Shown here: piece after piece, positions 26,593 through 35,354 of the stretch
Layout of the letters: each line of letters opens with the position of its first letter
How positions within the stretch are numbered: position 1 is the stretch's first letter
Origin: Kaistia defluvii
GTDB lineage: Bacteria; Pseudomonadota; Alphaproteobacteria; Rhizobiales; Kaistiaceae
Assembly: GCF_026343955.1 (NCBI RefSeq)
Contig: NZ_JAPKNI010000006.1
Location: forward strand, 180,416 to 244,415
Reading direction: 5' to 3'
Length of the DNA: 64,000 nt
The notes under the pieces: generated by a model
Database searches by the model: none
Seen by the model: only the letters and a program-made list of their open reading frames with translations
Told to the model about the DNA's origin: nothing
Made by a program: the position numbers and the translations under genes

Positions 26593-28785
26593 TCAGCCGT
26601 TGCCGATGATCTTGCTGGCAACCACCTTGATGGCGAAGGCGGTTGAGAACGCGGTCTCCTTCAGCCGGTCGAACCGGCCGGAAGCGCCGCCATGGCCGGC
26701 ATCCATATTGGTCTTGAGCAGCAGCAGATCCTCGCCCGACTTGGTCTCGCGCAGCCTCGCGACCCATTTCGCCGGTTCCCAATAGGTGACGCGCGGGTCG
26801 GTCAGCCCGCCGATCGCCAGGATCGGCGGATAGGCGTGTTCGCCGACACTGTCATAGGGCGAATAGGCGGCGATCACGGCGAAATCCTCGGCGCTCTCGA
26901 TCGGATTGCCCCATTCCGGCCATTCCGGCGGGGTGAGCGGCAGGGTGTCGTCCAACATGGTGTTGAGCACGTCGACGAAGGGGACTTCGGCGATGATGCC
27001 GCCAAACAGGTCCGGCTGCATATTGGCGACGGCGCCCATCAGCATGCCACCGGCCGAGCCACCCCAGGCGACGATCTTGCCGCGCGCGGTAAAGCCCTGC
27101 TGCGCCAGATACTCGCCGGCTGTGATGAAATCGGTGAACGTGTTCATCTTCTTTTCGCGCCGGCCATCCGCATACCAGCGGAAGCCCTTGTCCTTGCCGC
27201 CGCGAATATGCGCGATGGCATAAACGAAGCCGCGATCGACCAGCGACAGCCGCGAGATGCTGAACGAGGCCGGAATGGTGATGCCGTAGGCGCCATAGCC
27301 ATAGAGCAGGCAGGGCGCGCTGCCGTCGAGCTTGGTGTCCTTGCGGTAGAGCAGCGATACCGGCACGGTCTCGCCGTCCGCCGCCTTGGCGAAGACGCGG
27401 CGCGTGACATAGTCGGCCGGGTTGTGGCCGGAGGGGATCTCCTCCTCCTTGCGCAGCGTCCGCTCGCGCGTCGCCATGTTGTAGTCATAGACGCGAGACG
27501 GCGTCGTCATCGACGAATAGGTGAAGCGCAGGATCGAGGTATCGAACTCGTAGCCGTCGCCCATGCCGAGCGAATAGGCCTCTTCGTCGAAGGCGATCGG
27601 GTGCTCCTCGCCGCTGGCGAGCGCGCGGACCACGATGCGCGGCAGGCCTCCGGCCCGCTCCAGCCGCACCATGTAGTCCTGGTAGACGGTCATGCCGAGG
27701 ATCAGCGTGCCAGGACGGTGCGGCACGAGGTCGACCCAGTTCTCGCGGCCGGGCGAAGCGACCGGCGCGGTGACGATCTTGAAGTCCTCGGCGCCGCCGG
27801 CATTGGTCAGGATGTAGAGCGTGTCGCCATTGTGATCGACGGAGTATTCCTCCGCCGTGACCCGCTCGGCGATCAGGCGGTGCGCGCCGGTCGGATCCTC
27901 CGCGTCGAGCAGGTGGACCTCCGAGGTCTCGTGATCATGGCTGTCGATCAGGATGTAGCGCGACGACTGGGTCTGGCCGACGCCGAGGAAGAAGCCCGGA
28001 TCCTTTTCCTCGAAGACCAGTACATCCTCGGACTGCGGCGTGCCGACGACATGGCGATAGATGCGGCAGGGACGGTGGTTGTCGTCCAGCACCGTGTAGA
28101 ACAGCGTGTTGCTGTCGGCCGCCCACACGCCGCCGCCCGTCGTCGCCTCGATGGCGTCGGACAGATCCGCGCCACTCTCGATGTCGCGCACATGCAGCGT
28201 GTAATATTCCGAACCCTTGTCGTCATAGGCGAAGGCCAGGCGCTTGTGGTCGGGGCTGTGATCGGCGCTGCCGAGGCGGAAGTAGGCGCGGCCCGAAGCC
28301 ATCTCATTGCCATCGAGCAGGATCGTTTCCGGTCCGCTGCCGTCCCGCGCCGTTCGCACCACCAGCGGCTGTTCGGCTCCCTCGGTGAAGCGCATTGCAT
28401 AGGCGAAGTCGCCATCGGGCGAGGGAACGGAGGAGTCGTCTTCCTTGATCCGGGCGCGCATCTCGGCGAACAGCGTCGCCTGCAGGGCCTCTGTGTCGGC
28501 CATGGCGGTCGAGGTGTAGGCGTTTTCCTGCTCGAGATAGGCGCGGATCTCGGGCGCGAGCACGCTCGGGTCGCGCATCACCTCCTGCCAGTTGTCGGCA
28601 CGGAGCCAGGCATAGTCGTCGGTCAGGGTGACGCCGTGAACGGTCGATGTCACAGGCTTCTTGGCGGCGAGCGGCGGGTTCACGAGGGGCGGTGCTCCGG
28701 GAAGGGTGGCGGACAAGACTCGGCCTGGGATTGGGCCCTGGAATTCCTCGATGCGGCCTTGCGGCCGTCTCGGCATATTGGACAT
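26593..28785 (-). CDS. ptrB: S9 family peptidase, oligopeptidase B
   Basis: The 730-aa serine peptidase has a seven-bladed propeller in the first about 430 residues (DDYAWLRADNWQEVM at its start). An alpha/beta hydrolase domain follows. The nucleophile elbow reads GGSAGGMLMGAV, and the catalytic His sits in DAGHGGASGRF near the C-terminus. VYAIAHIRGGKDKGFRWY is typical of oligopeptidase B, which cuts after basic residues in short peptides. The N-terminal about 35 residues are Pro-rich and unconserved and no clear ribosome-binding site precedes the first ATG, so the true start may be further in. Confidence 0.93.
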   Translation of the reverse strand: MSNMPRRPQGRIEEFQGPIPGRVLSATLPGAPPLVNPPLAAKKPVTSTVHGVTLTDDYAWLRADNWQEVMRDPSVLAPEIRAYLEQENAYTSTAMADTEALQATLFAEMRARIKEDDSSVPSPDGDFAYAMRFTEGAEQPLVVRTARDGSGPETILLDGNEMASGRAYFRLGSADHSPDHKRLAFAYDDKGSEYYTLHVRDIESGADLSDAIEATTGGGVWAADSNTLFYTVLDDNHRPCRIYRHVVGTPQSEDVLVFEEKDPGFFLGVGQTQSSRYILIDSHDHETSEVHLLDAEDPTGAHRLIAERVTAEEYSVDHNGDTLYILTNAGGAEDFKIVTAPVASPGRENWVDLVPHRPGTLILGMTVYQDYMVRLERAGGLPRIVVRALASGEEHPIAFDEEAYSLGMGDGYEFDTSILRFTYSSMTTPSRVYDYNMATRERTLRKEEEIPSGHNPADYVTRRVFAKAADGETVPVSLLYRKDTKLDGSAPCLLYGYGAYGITIPASFSISRLSLVDRGFVYAIAHIRGGKDKGFRWYADGRREKKMNTFTDFITAGEYLAQQGFTARGKIVAWGGSAGGMLMGAVANMQPDLFGGIIAEVPFVDVLNTMLDDTLPLTPPEWPEWGNPIESAEDFAVIAAYSPYDSVGEHAYPPILAIGGLTDPRVTYWEPAKWVARLRETKSGEDLLLLKTNMDAGHGGASGRFDRLKETAFSTAFAIKVVASKIIGNG

Positions 28786-28813
28786 TGACTATGGCATGAA
28801 CGCGCGGTGCTTG

Positions 28814-28839
28814 GTGAGGAGCCCGCCTTGGCGGGCTCC
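28814..28839. other. GC-rich hairpin between msrB and ptrB
   Basis: An 11-bp stem (GAGGAGCCCGC / GCGGGCTCCTC) with loop CTTG lies in the 80-bp gap between the two minus-strand genes. No T-run follows on the minus strand, so it may be a weak or factor-dependent terminator of msrB. Confidence 0.5.
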
Positions 28840-28865
28840 TCGACCCACAGGAAGCTTGGCCGCGC

Positions 28866-29300
28866 CTATTCCTGGATGTCGTCCGGCTGCAGCTTCAGCG
28901 CCGTGCCGTTGGTGCAGTAGCGCAGACCGGTCGGGTTGGGGCCATCGGGAAACAGGTGGCCGAGATGCGACTCGCAGCGGGCGCAGACGATCTCGGTGCG
29001 CACCATGCCATGCGAGCGATCCGTGACCTCGCCCACCGCCGCGTCATCGACGGCAGCGAAGAAGCTCGGCCAGCCGCTGCCGGATTCATACTTGGTCTCG
29101 GAGCGGAAGAGCGGCGCGCCGCAGGCGACGCATGTGTAGAGGCCGGCCCGCTTCTCATGCAGGTAAGGTCCCGTGCCGGGCCGCTCGGTCGCCTGCTGGC
29201 GGGTGACCGCATATTGCTCGGGCGACAGTTCGGCCCGCCACTCGGCATCCGTCTTCTCGATCTTCTGGATGGTGGCGTCGGGGCGATCGGCGGTGGACAT
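28866..29300 (-). CDS. msrB: Peptide-methionine (R)-S-oxide reductase
   Basis: The 144-aa enzyme has the MsrB zinc site (C57VAC60 and C106ARC109), the [10 protein letters not shown] motif and the catalytic Cys129 in RYCTNGTAL. It repairs oxidised methionine in proteins. The ATG at 29300 has AAGGAG seven bases upstream. The longer open frame adds only unconserved residues. It is transcribed toward the oligopeptidase gene and stands near sodB, so oxidative-stress functions cluster here. Confidence 0.95.
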   Translation of the reverse strand: MSTADRPDATIQKIEKTDAEWRAELSPEQYAVTRQQATERPGTGPYLHEKRAGLYTCVACGAPLFRSETKYESGSGWPSFFAAVDDAAVGEVTDRSHGMVRTEIVCARCESHLGHLFPDGPNPTGLRYCTNGTALKLQPDDIQE

Positions 29301-29541
29301 GCACGCTCCTTTCGATCTGCGGTCAGGCTGGCCGGCAGATGGCAATCGGGTGAAACACAGGCTGGGTCCTCTAGATAGGCGATCAGCGGAAATTCACAAT
29401 CGGTTCCGTTCACGTTGTCGCGGCTGTCGCTTTACGGTCCGACTTGCCTTGGGTTGGGCGGCTCATCGTGATTAGTCTATGGCCATCCATCGAATCACAC
29501 GCCACCGGATGGGGATGTCCTGAGCAGAAGGAGCCGATTAC

Positions 29542-30027
29542 ATGCTGCGTACCGCTAGTCTTGCTCTATTTCTGTTCGCCTTTTGGTTGCTTTTGTCGGG
29601 GCACTACACGCCTTGGCTGGTCGGTGCCGGACTCGTCATCTCGATCCTGCTGGCCCTGGCCGGGCGGCGGCTCGGTGTTGCCGACGACGAGGGCCATCCC
29701 ATCGGCCGGCTGCTGGCCGGATTTGTGTATTGGCCCTGGCTGGCGCGTGAAATCGTCAAGTCGTCCCTCTCCGTGACCCGGATCATCCTCGACCCCAAGC
29801 TGCCGATCTCGCCACAGCTTTTCCACACCAGGGTGTCGGCCCGCACGGCGGTCGGCGTTGCGACCTATGCCAATTCCATCACGCTCACCCCCGGCACGAT
29901 CACGGTCGGGGTCGACCGCGAGCAGGGCACGTTCCTCGTCCACGCCCTGACCAAGGCCAGCGCCGAGGATGTGGAGGCGGGCGATATGGACCGGCGCGTC
30001 CGACGGTTCGAGGGGAGGGCGGCATGA
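29542..30027 (+). CDS. mrpE: Mrp/Mnh cation:proton antiporter subunit E
   Basis: The 161-aa subunit has two to three N-terminal membrane helices (SLALFLFAFWLLLSG, LVGAGLVISILLALAG). The family motif NSITLTPGTITVGVD with a soluble C-terminal alpha/beta part follows. It is the first gene of a ten-gene operon encoding a Mrp/Mbh-type monovalent-cation/proton antiporter in the inner membrane. AAGGAG precedes the ATG, and the stop overlaps the next gene by 4 bases. MrpE stabilises the complex; it also occurs as MbhA in archaeal membrane-bound hydrogenases. Confidence 0.94.
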   Translation: MLRTASLALFLFAFWLLLSGHYTPWLVGAGLVISILLALAGRRLGVADDEGHPIGRLLAGFVYWPWLAREIVKSSLSVTRIILDPKLPISPQLFHTRVSARTAVGVATYANSITLTPGTITVGVDREQGTFLVHALTKASAEDVEAGDMDRRVRRFEGRAA

Positions 30028-30302
30028 TCGCTGCGGCGCTTCTGGCCGTGCTTGTCGCCATGGCGCTGGTCGTGGTGCGCGCGCTTCGCGGGCCCACCAC
30101 TTTCGACCGGCTTCTGGCGGCCAATTCGATCGGCAACGGCGCGATCCTGGTTCTGGCGCTGTTCGGCTTCCTGACCGGCCGGCCGGAGTTCCTCGATCTC
30201 GGCCTGACCTACGCCTTGCTCAACTATGTCGGCATCTTCGCCGTGCTCAAATTCTTCCGGCATGGCTCGCTCGGCGCCGAGGCGGAGGCCGACGGAACGT
30301 GA
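30024..30302 (+). CDS. mrpF: Mrp cation:proton antiporter subunit F
   Basis: The 92-aa protein has three membrane helices. The conserved RALRGPTTFDRLLAANSIGN contains Asp28, the family acidic residue implicated in ion movement. It overlaps mrpE (ATGA) and the ATG of mrpG follows at its last base. The short soluble C-terminus (GSLGAEAEADG) is unremarkable. It corresponds to MbhB in the archaeal complexes. Confidence 0.93.
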   Translation: MIAAALLAVLVAMALVVVRALRGPTTFDRLLAANSIGNGAILVLALFGFLTGRPEFLDLGLTYALLNYVGIFAVLKFFRHGSLGAEAEADGT

Positions 30303-30667
30303 TGGACCTCGCACGCGACATCCTCGCCGGCCTGTTCCTGTCCGCGGGCGCCTTCTTCCTGATCGCCGGCGCGATCGGCATGAACCGGATGCCGGATCTT
30401 TTCACGCGCATGCATGCGGCGTCCGTTGGCGACACGCTGGGCGTGAGCCTGATGCTGATCGGCATGGTATTTCTTGCCGGCTTCACCCTGGTGACCCTGA
30501 AGCTCGTCTTCCTGCTGGCCTTCCTCCTGTTCATGGGGCCGGTCGCCTCGCACGCCTTGGCGGCCGCCGCGCTGCAGGCCGGCGTCAAGCCGATGCTCGC
30601 CGCCGATGGCACGAAGAAATCCGCCGCCAAGCGCAGGAAGTCGGCAGCGAAGGGGCGCAAGCCATGA
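30302..30667 (+). CDS. mrpG: Mrp cation:proton antiporter subunit G
   Basis: The 121-aa protein has three membrane helices and the MrpG signature RMPDLFTRMHAASVGDTLG. A Lys/Arg/Ala-rich cytoplasmic tail (SAAKRRKSAAKGRKP) extends beyond the usual end. It starts at the last base of mrpF and overlaps the DUF4040 gene by 4 bases, so it is strictly co-translated with its neighbours. Confidence 0.94.
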   Translation: MDLARDILAGLFLSAGAFFLIAGAIGMNRMPDLFTRMHAASVGDTLGVSLMLIGMVFLAGFTLVTLKLVFLLAFLLFMGPVASHALAAAALQAGVKPMLAADGTKKSAAKRRKSAAKGRKP

Positions 30668-31200
30668 TCGAGACGACCGTCACCATCCTTCTCCTGTTGA
30701 TGCTGGGCGCCGTCACGATCGGCATCGTGCGTGTGCGCGGACTGTTCGCCGCCGTCGTGCTGCTCGGCGTCTACAGTTTCCTGATGGCCACGCTGTTCGT
30801 GGTGCTCGACGCCGTCGACGTCGCCATGACCGAGGCGGCGGTCGGCGCGGGTGTTTCGACGGTCTTCTTCCTCGGCGCGCTGTCGCTGACCGATACCGTC
30901 GAGGCTCCCGGCAAGCGCCGCCAGATCATGCCGCTCTTCGTTGCGGTGGTGACGGCCGGCGCGCTGCTCTGGGGCTTGAGCGACCTGCCTGAGTTCGGCT
31001 CGCCCGACCAGCCGATTCATCGCCAGGGCGCGGATTATCTCGTCCGCTCGATGCCGGAAACCGGCATCGCCAATGTGGTCAGCGCGGTGCTCGCCAGCTA
31101 TCGCGGCTTCGATACACTGGGCGAAACAACCGTCGTCTTCACCGCCGGCATGGGCATCCTGGCACTGTTGCGGCGCCGGCGCGGCGAGGGGAAAAGCTGA
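30664..31200 (+). CDS. DUF4040 protein, equivalent to the C-terminal part of MrpA (MbhD+MbhE)
   Basis: The 178-aa membrane protein has five predicted helices. VRGLFAAVVLLGVYSFLMA and AVDVAMTEAAVGAGVST match the DUF4040/MbhD module. The end YRGFDTLGETTVVFTAGMGI matches the MbhE-like C-terminus of MrpA. In Bacillus-type operons these parts are fused to a large NuoL-like MrpA; here they stand alone, as in the archaeal Mbh order E-F-G-D/E-B-C-D. The gene overlaps both neighbours by 1-4 bases. Confidence 0.9.
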   Translation: MIETTVTILLLLMLGAVTIGIVRVRGLFAAVVLLGVYSFLMATLFVVLDAVDVAMTEAAVGAGVSTVFFLGALSLTDTVEAPGKRRQIMPLFVAVVTAGALLWGLSDLPEFGSPDQPIHRQGADYLVRSMPETGIANVVSAVLASYRGFDTLGETTVVFTAGMGILALLRRRRGEGKS

Positions 31201-31619
31201 TGCGGCTCGATGTCGTCCTCCGCGTCGCGACCAAGTTCATGCTGGCGCCGCTTCTGCTGTTCGCGCTCTATGTCCAGTTCCATGGCGATTACGGTCCGGG
31301 CGGCGGCTTCCAGGCCGGCGTCATCGCGGCGGCGGCGATCATCCTCTATGGGCTGATCAACGGGCTGGGCCCCGTGCAGAGGATCGTGCCTGTCGGGCTG
31401 CTGGAGGTGCTGATCCCCGGCGGCGTACTGATCTATGTCGCGGTCGGGCTCGCGAGCATGCTGCTGGGCGACAATTTCCTCGACTACAACCATCTCGCCC
31501 ATGACCGGATTCATGGCCAGGAGTGGGGCGTGTTCCTCGTCGAGGTCGGTGTTTTCCTGACCGTGTTCTCGACGATGATCGCGATCTACTACGCCTTTGC
31601 CGGCCGGAGGCGTTCGTGA
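31200..31619 (+). CDS. mrpB: Mrp cation:proton antiporter subunit B (MnhB)
   Basis: The 139-aa protein has four membrane helices and the MnhB signature HGDYGPGGGFQAGVIAAAA. It starts at the last base of the DUF4040 gene and overlaps mrpC by four bases (GTGA). It is an essential membrane subunit in characterised Mrp complexes. Confidence 0.94.
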   Translation: MRLDVVLRVATKFMLAPLLLFALYVQFHGDYGPGGGFQAGVIAAAAIILYGLINGLGPVQRIVPVGLLEVLIPGGVLIYVAVGLASMLLGDNFLDYNHLAHDRIHGQEWGVFLVEVGVFLTVFSTMIAIYYAFAGRRRS

Positions 31620-32023
31620 TCGTGCATTTCAGCCAGATCGCCACGATCCTCCTGATGGTCGCCGGGCTCTATGTCGTTATCGCGCGCGGCAACATGGTCA
31701 AGAAGCTGATCGGCCTGTCGCTGTTCCAGACTTCGGTCTACCTGCTCTACATCCTGCCCGGAAAGGTGCTGGGCGGCACGCCGCCGATCCTCGATCCCGC
31801 CCGCGCCGTCTATGCCAATCCGCTGCCGCATGTGCTGATCCTCACGGCGATCGTCGTCGGCATCGCAACGCTGGCGCTCGGCCTGACACTGGTGGTGCGG
31901 ATCAAGGAAGCCTACGGCACGATCGAAGAGGATGAGATCCTCGCCAAGGAAGGCCCCAAAGAAAATCTGAAGGATCGCGTGAGAAACCGCAGCAAATCCG
32001 GCCGGGGCGGAACCGCCGCATGA
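31616..32023 (+). CDS. mrpC: Mrp cation:proton antiporter subunit C (NuoK-like)
   Basis: The 135-aa protein has three membrane helices homologous to NuoK: GNMVKKLIGLSLFQTSVYLL and LPHVLILTAIVVGIATLALG. A charged C-terminal tail of about 35 residues (DEILAKEGPKENLKDRVRNR) is cytoplasmic. The GTG start overlaps the mrpB stop, and its own stop overlaps the next ATG. NuoK-type subunits carry part of the proton path. Confidence 0.93.
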   Translation: MIVHFSQIATILLMVAGLYVVIARGNMVKKLIGLSLFQTSVYLLYILPGKVLGGTPPILDPARAVYANPLPHVLILTAIVVGIATLALGLTLVVRIKEAYGTIEEDEILAKEGPKENLKDRVRNRSKSGRGGTAA

Positions 32024-33501
32024 TCGCCACGCATCTGCCGGTCCTTCTGATCCTCGCGCCGCTGCTGGGCGCGATCCTCGCGGCGCTGTCGCGCAATGGT
32101 GTCGCCGCCTGGCTGATCGGCCTCGTCGCCTCGGCGCTGACGGCGGCCGTCGCTTTCGCGTTGCTGTGGCGCGTGCAGGCGGAGGGGGTGATTTCCTACC
32201 GCATCGGCGGCTGGGCGCCGGAGCTCGGCATCGAATATCGCGTCGATGCCGTCAACGCCTTCATCGTCGTGCTGGTCGGCATTGTCGCCGTGCTGACGAT
32301 GATCTTTGCCCGCCGCAGCGTTCTGGCCGAGATCATCCCGGAGCGGGTCGCGTCGTTCTACACCATGATGCTGCTCTGCATCGCCGGCCTGCTCGGCATC
32401 GCCGTGACCGGCGACGCCTTCAACGCCTTTGTCTTCCTCGAGATCTCGTCGCTCTCGACCTATACCCTGATTGCGCTCGGCCGCGACCGCCGGGCGCTGG
32501 TCGCCGCCTACCAGTATCTGATCGTCGGCACGATCGGCGCGACGTTCTATGTCATCGGCGTCGGCCTGATCTATCTGGTGACCGGAACGCTCAATCTCGG
32601 CCTGATCGTCGAGCGCCTCGCCAGCCTGCAGAGCTCCCGGGGGCTGATCGTCGCCGAGGCGTTCATCGTCATCGGCATCGGGTTGAAGCTGGCGCTGTTT
32701 CCGCTGCATGCCTGGCTGCCCAATGCCTATGCCTATGCGCCGTCGAGCGCCGCGGTGCTGCTGGCCTCGACCGCGACCAAGGTGGCGATCTATCTGCTGG
32801 CGCGCTTCCTGTTCACGGTGTTCGGCGGCCATATCGATGTCGGCTCGATCGCGTTTGGTTCGCTGCTGATTGGGCTGTCGCTGGCGGCGATGTTCCTCGC
32901 CTCGGCCGCCGCCGTTGTCCAGAACGATATCAAGCGGCTCCTTGCCTTCTCGTCGGTCGGCCAGATCGGCTACATCACGCTGGGGCTGGCGCTGGCCAAT
33001 CCGACCGGAATTACCGGTGGTCTGCTGCATCTCTTCAACCACGCGCTGATGAAGGGCGCCGCCTTCATGGCCATGGGTGCGATCGTGCTGCGCACCGGCA
33101 CCGCCAAGCTCGACGAACTCGCCGGCATCGGCCGCGTCATGCCCTGGACCGCCGCGGCGCTCACGATCGCCGGCCTCGGTCTGATCGGTGTGCCGGGAAC
33201 CAGTGGATTCGTCTCGAAATACTATCTCATCCTTGGCGCGCTGGAGGCGGGCCATGGCTGGCTGGCGATTCTGATCGTCGCGAGTTCCTTCATCGCCGTG
33301 CTCTATGTCGGGCGCATCGTCGAGGTTGTCTGGTTCCGCGAGCCGGCGGCTGCCGCGCGCGAGGCCAGCGAGGCGCCGCTTGAAATGCTGCTGCCCATGT
33401 GGGGGCTTGCCGGCGTCACGATCTGGTTCGGCGTCCATGCCGAATGGCCCGCCGGCCTCGCGAGCGCAGCGGCTGACACCTTGCTCCGGATGGTGCCATG
33501 A
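32020..33501 (+). CDS. mrpD: Mrp antiporter subunit D (NuoN/NuoM-like), first of three
   Basis: The 493-aa membrane protein has about 14 helices. The key charged residues of the antiporter-like family are present: Glu141 in FVFLEISSLSTYTLI (helix 5), Lys223 and His230 in GLKLALFPLHAWLPNAY (helix 7) and Lys254 in TATKVAIYLL (helix 8). GFVSKYYLILGAL follows in the second half. It should form one ion channel of the complex. It is coupled by 4-base overlaps to mrpC and to the second antiporter gene. Confidence 0.94.
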   Translation: MIATHLPVLLILAPLLGAILAALSRNGVAAWLIGLVASALTAAVAFALLWRVQAEGVISYRIGGWAPELGIEYRVDAVNAFIVVLVGIVAVLTMIFARRSVLAEIIPERVASFYTMMLLCIAGLLGIAVTGDAFNAFVFLEISSLSTYTLIALGRDRRALVAAYQYLIVGTIGATFYVIGVGLIYLVTGTLNLGLIVERLASLQSSRGLIVAEAFIVIGIGLKLALFPLHAWLPNAYAYAPSSAAVLLASTATKVAIYLLARFLFTVFGGHIDVGSIAFGSLLIGLSLAAMFLASAAAVVQNDIKRLLAFSSVGQIGYITLGLALANPTGITGGLLHLFNHALMKGAAFMAMGAIVLRTGTAKLDELAGIGRVMPWTAAALTIAGLGLIGVPGTSGFVSKYYLILGALEAGHGWLAILIVASSFIAVLYVGRIVEVVWFREPAAAAREASEAPLEMLLPMWGLAGVTIWFGVHAEWPAGLASAAADTLLRMVP

Positions 33502-34955
33502 ACTTCCTGAGCGACCCGACCCTGCTTGCCCTGGCGCTGGCCCTGCCGGCGGGGGCCACGCTGGCCATCGCCATGCTTGGCCGCTGGCCGAACCTGCGCG
33601 AAGCGGCGACGCTTCTGGCTGCCCTGCTGCTCTTCGGCGTTGTGATGACGCTGCTGGCGCATGTGCTGGCCGGCGCGCGGCCCGAGCTGCATCTGGCCTC
33701 GGTGGCGCCCGGCCTGACGCTGGCGCTGAAGATCGACCCGCTCGGCATGCTGTTCGCGGCCGTCGCGGCGACGCTCTGGATCGTCAACTCGCTGTATTCG
33801 ATCGGCTACATGCGGGGCAATGACGAGCCGCGCCAGACGATGTTCTATGCCTGCTTCGCCATCGCGATCTCCGCCACCATGGGACTCGCCTTTTCCAGTA
33901 ACCTGTTCACGCTGTTCGTCTTCTACGAGGTTCTCTCGCTCTCGACCTATCCGTTGGTGACGCACAAGCAGAGCCCGGCGGCGATGCGGGCCGGGCGGGT
34001 CTATCTGCTGACGCTGATCGGCGCCTCGATGGTGCTGCTGCTGCCGGCGATCGTCTGGACCGGTCTCGTCGCCGGTACGCTCGATTTCCGCACTGGCGGC
34101 ATTCTTGCCGGCAAGCTCGGGGACGATGCGCTGGCGCTGCTCTTCGCCCTGTTCGTGTTCGGAACGGCCAAGGCCGCCGTCATGCCGCTGCACCGCTGGC
34201 TGCCGGCCGCCATGGTCGCGCCAACGCCGGTCTCCGCACTTCTGCATGCGGTCGCCGTGGTCAAGGCCGGCGTCTTCACCATTCTCAAGGTCAGCGTGTC
34301 GGTGTTCGGCATCGAGACCTTGCAAACGAGCGGCGCCAGCCAATGGCTGGTCTATGTTGCGGGCTTCACGATCGTGGCCGCCTCGATCATCGCGCTCCGC
34401 GCCGACGATCTGAAGCGCCGTCTCGCCTATTCGACCATCGGCCAGCTCTCCTACATCGTGCTGGCGGCAGCGCTCGCATCCCCCGTCGCCGTCATCGGGG
34501 CGGGCCTGCATATCGCCGCCCATGCGGTTTCGAAGATCACGCTCTTCTTCGCCGCCGGCTCGGTCTACACGGCCGAGCATGTGACCCGGGTCAGCCAGAT
34601 GGACGGAATCGGCCGCCGCATGCCCTGGACGATGGGCGCCTTCGCGATCGGTGCGCTCTCCATGATCGGCCTGCCGCCAACCGCCGGTTTTCTCGGAAAG
34701 TGGTTCATTCTCGACGCGGCGACCGGCGCGACGGACTGGTTCGCGGTCGGTGTCATTCTCGTCTCGACCGTGCTGAACGCCGCCTATTTCCTCCCGATCC
34801 TGACGCGTGCCTTCCTGCGCCCGGCCAATGGGCCGCGGCAGGAAGCGCCGCTGGCGATGGTGATCGCGCTGACGGTGACGGCAGCCGGCACGATCGGGCT
34901 CTTCCTTTTCCCGGGCGTGCCGTTCCGCCTCGCTTCGATGATCATGGGAGGGTGA
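33498..34955 (+). CDS. Second antiporter-like subunit (NuoL/MrpA-N type)
   Basis: The 485-aa protein belongs to the proton-conducting transporter family, with about 14 helices. Glu144 is in FVFYEVLSLSTYPLV and Lys225 in TAKAAVMPLHRWLPAAM. The stretch APTPVSALLHAVAVVKAGVF contains His250 and Lys256. That last stretch is the signature of NuoL and of the N-terminal half of MrpA, not of MrpD. So this gene may supply the missing MrpA channel, with the separate DUF4040 gene supplying the MrpA C-terminus. A repeat element follows it within the operon. Confidence 0.92.
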   Translation: MNFLSDPTLLALALALPAGATLAIAMLGRWPNLREAATLLAALLLFGVVMTLLAHVLAGARPELHLASVAPGLTLALKIDPLGMLFAAVAATLWIVNSLYSIGYMRGNDEPRQTMFYACFAIAISATMGLAFSSNLFTLFVFYEVLSLSTYPLVTHKQSPAAMRAGRVYLLTLIGASMVLLLPAIVWTGLVAGTLDFRTGGILAGKLGDDALALLFALFVFGTAKAAVMPLHRWLPAAMVAPTPVSALLHAVAVVKAGVFTILKVSVSVFGIETLQTSGASQWLVYVAGFTIVAASIIALRADDLKRRLAYSTIGQLSYIVLAAALASPVAVIGAGLHIAAHAVSKITLFFAAGSVYTAEHVTRVSQMDGIGRRMPWTMGAFAIGALSMIGLPPTAGFLGKWFILDAATGATDWFAVGVILVSTVLNAAYFLPILTRAFLRPANGPRQEAPLAMVIALTVTAAGTIGLFLFPGVPFRLASMIMGG

Positions 34956-34973
34956 GATGAACGATTTCAGCAA

Positions 34974-35107
34974 GACTCTCATCCAACCCTCTCCCGCAAG
35001 CGGGCGAGGGCTTTTACGCCGGCGCGCCTCCGGCGCAGCTCCATCGATCCCGCATACGCCGTCGCGCCCCCTCTCCCGCGCACCGGAGAGGGGTGGGGTG
35101 AGGGGCT
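34974..35107. repeat. Intergenic hairpin repeat (CTCTCCCGC family), copy 2, inside the antiporter operon
   Basis: The element starts ACTCTCATCCAACCCTCTCC and CGCAAGCGGGCGAGGGCTTTT and ends CTCTCCCGCGCACCGGAGAG and GGGTGGGGTGAGGGGCTTTT. It fills the 180-bp gap between the second antiporter gene and the small membrane protein gene. Every other junction of this operon overlaps or nearly overlaps. Confidence 0.8.
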
Positions 35108-35135
35108 TTTTCCAAATTCGTGCCGGGAGGCAGTC

Positions 35136-35354
35136 ATGACCGCTACCCGCCTCAAGATCCTGCTCGCCCTGGTCGCCCTCCTGGCCTTGCTGGTCGTGGC
35201 CGACAGCTTCGTTACCCATCACGCCAGCTTCGGCATCGATGGCACGCCGGGCTTCGCCGCCTGGTTTGGCCTCCTCGGCGCCGCCGCGGCGGTCGTCATC
35301 GCCTATGGCTGGGGGCGCCTGATGCGGCGTCCCGGGGAGCGGGTCGATGACTGA
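35136..35354 (+). CDS. Small two-helix membrane protein of the antiporter operon
   Basis: The 72-aa protein was not recognised by family. It has helices at about residues 7-24 (KILLALVALLALLVVADS) and 42-60 (AAWFGLLGAAAAVVIAYGW), and a basic end (RLMRRPGERVDD). It overlaps the third antiporter gene by eight bases and has GGGAGG shortly before its ATG, so it is very probably expressed. It is likely an accessory subunit, by context only. Confidence 0.8.
   Translation: MTATRLKILLALVALLALLVVADSFVTHHASFGIDGTPGFAAWFGLLGAAAAVVIAYGWGRLMRRPGERVDD

Noticed and set aside
26692..28788. 698-codon open frame on the plus strand
   Set aside because: It is antisense to oligopeptidase B and shows no domain.
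34957..35139. 60-codon open frame between antiporter genes
   Set aside because: It is almost entirely made of the hairpin repeat element, so no protein is supported despite the position in an operon.
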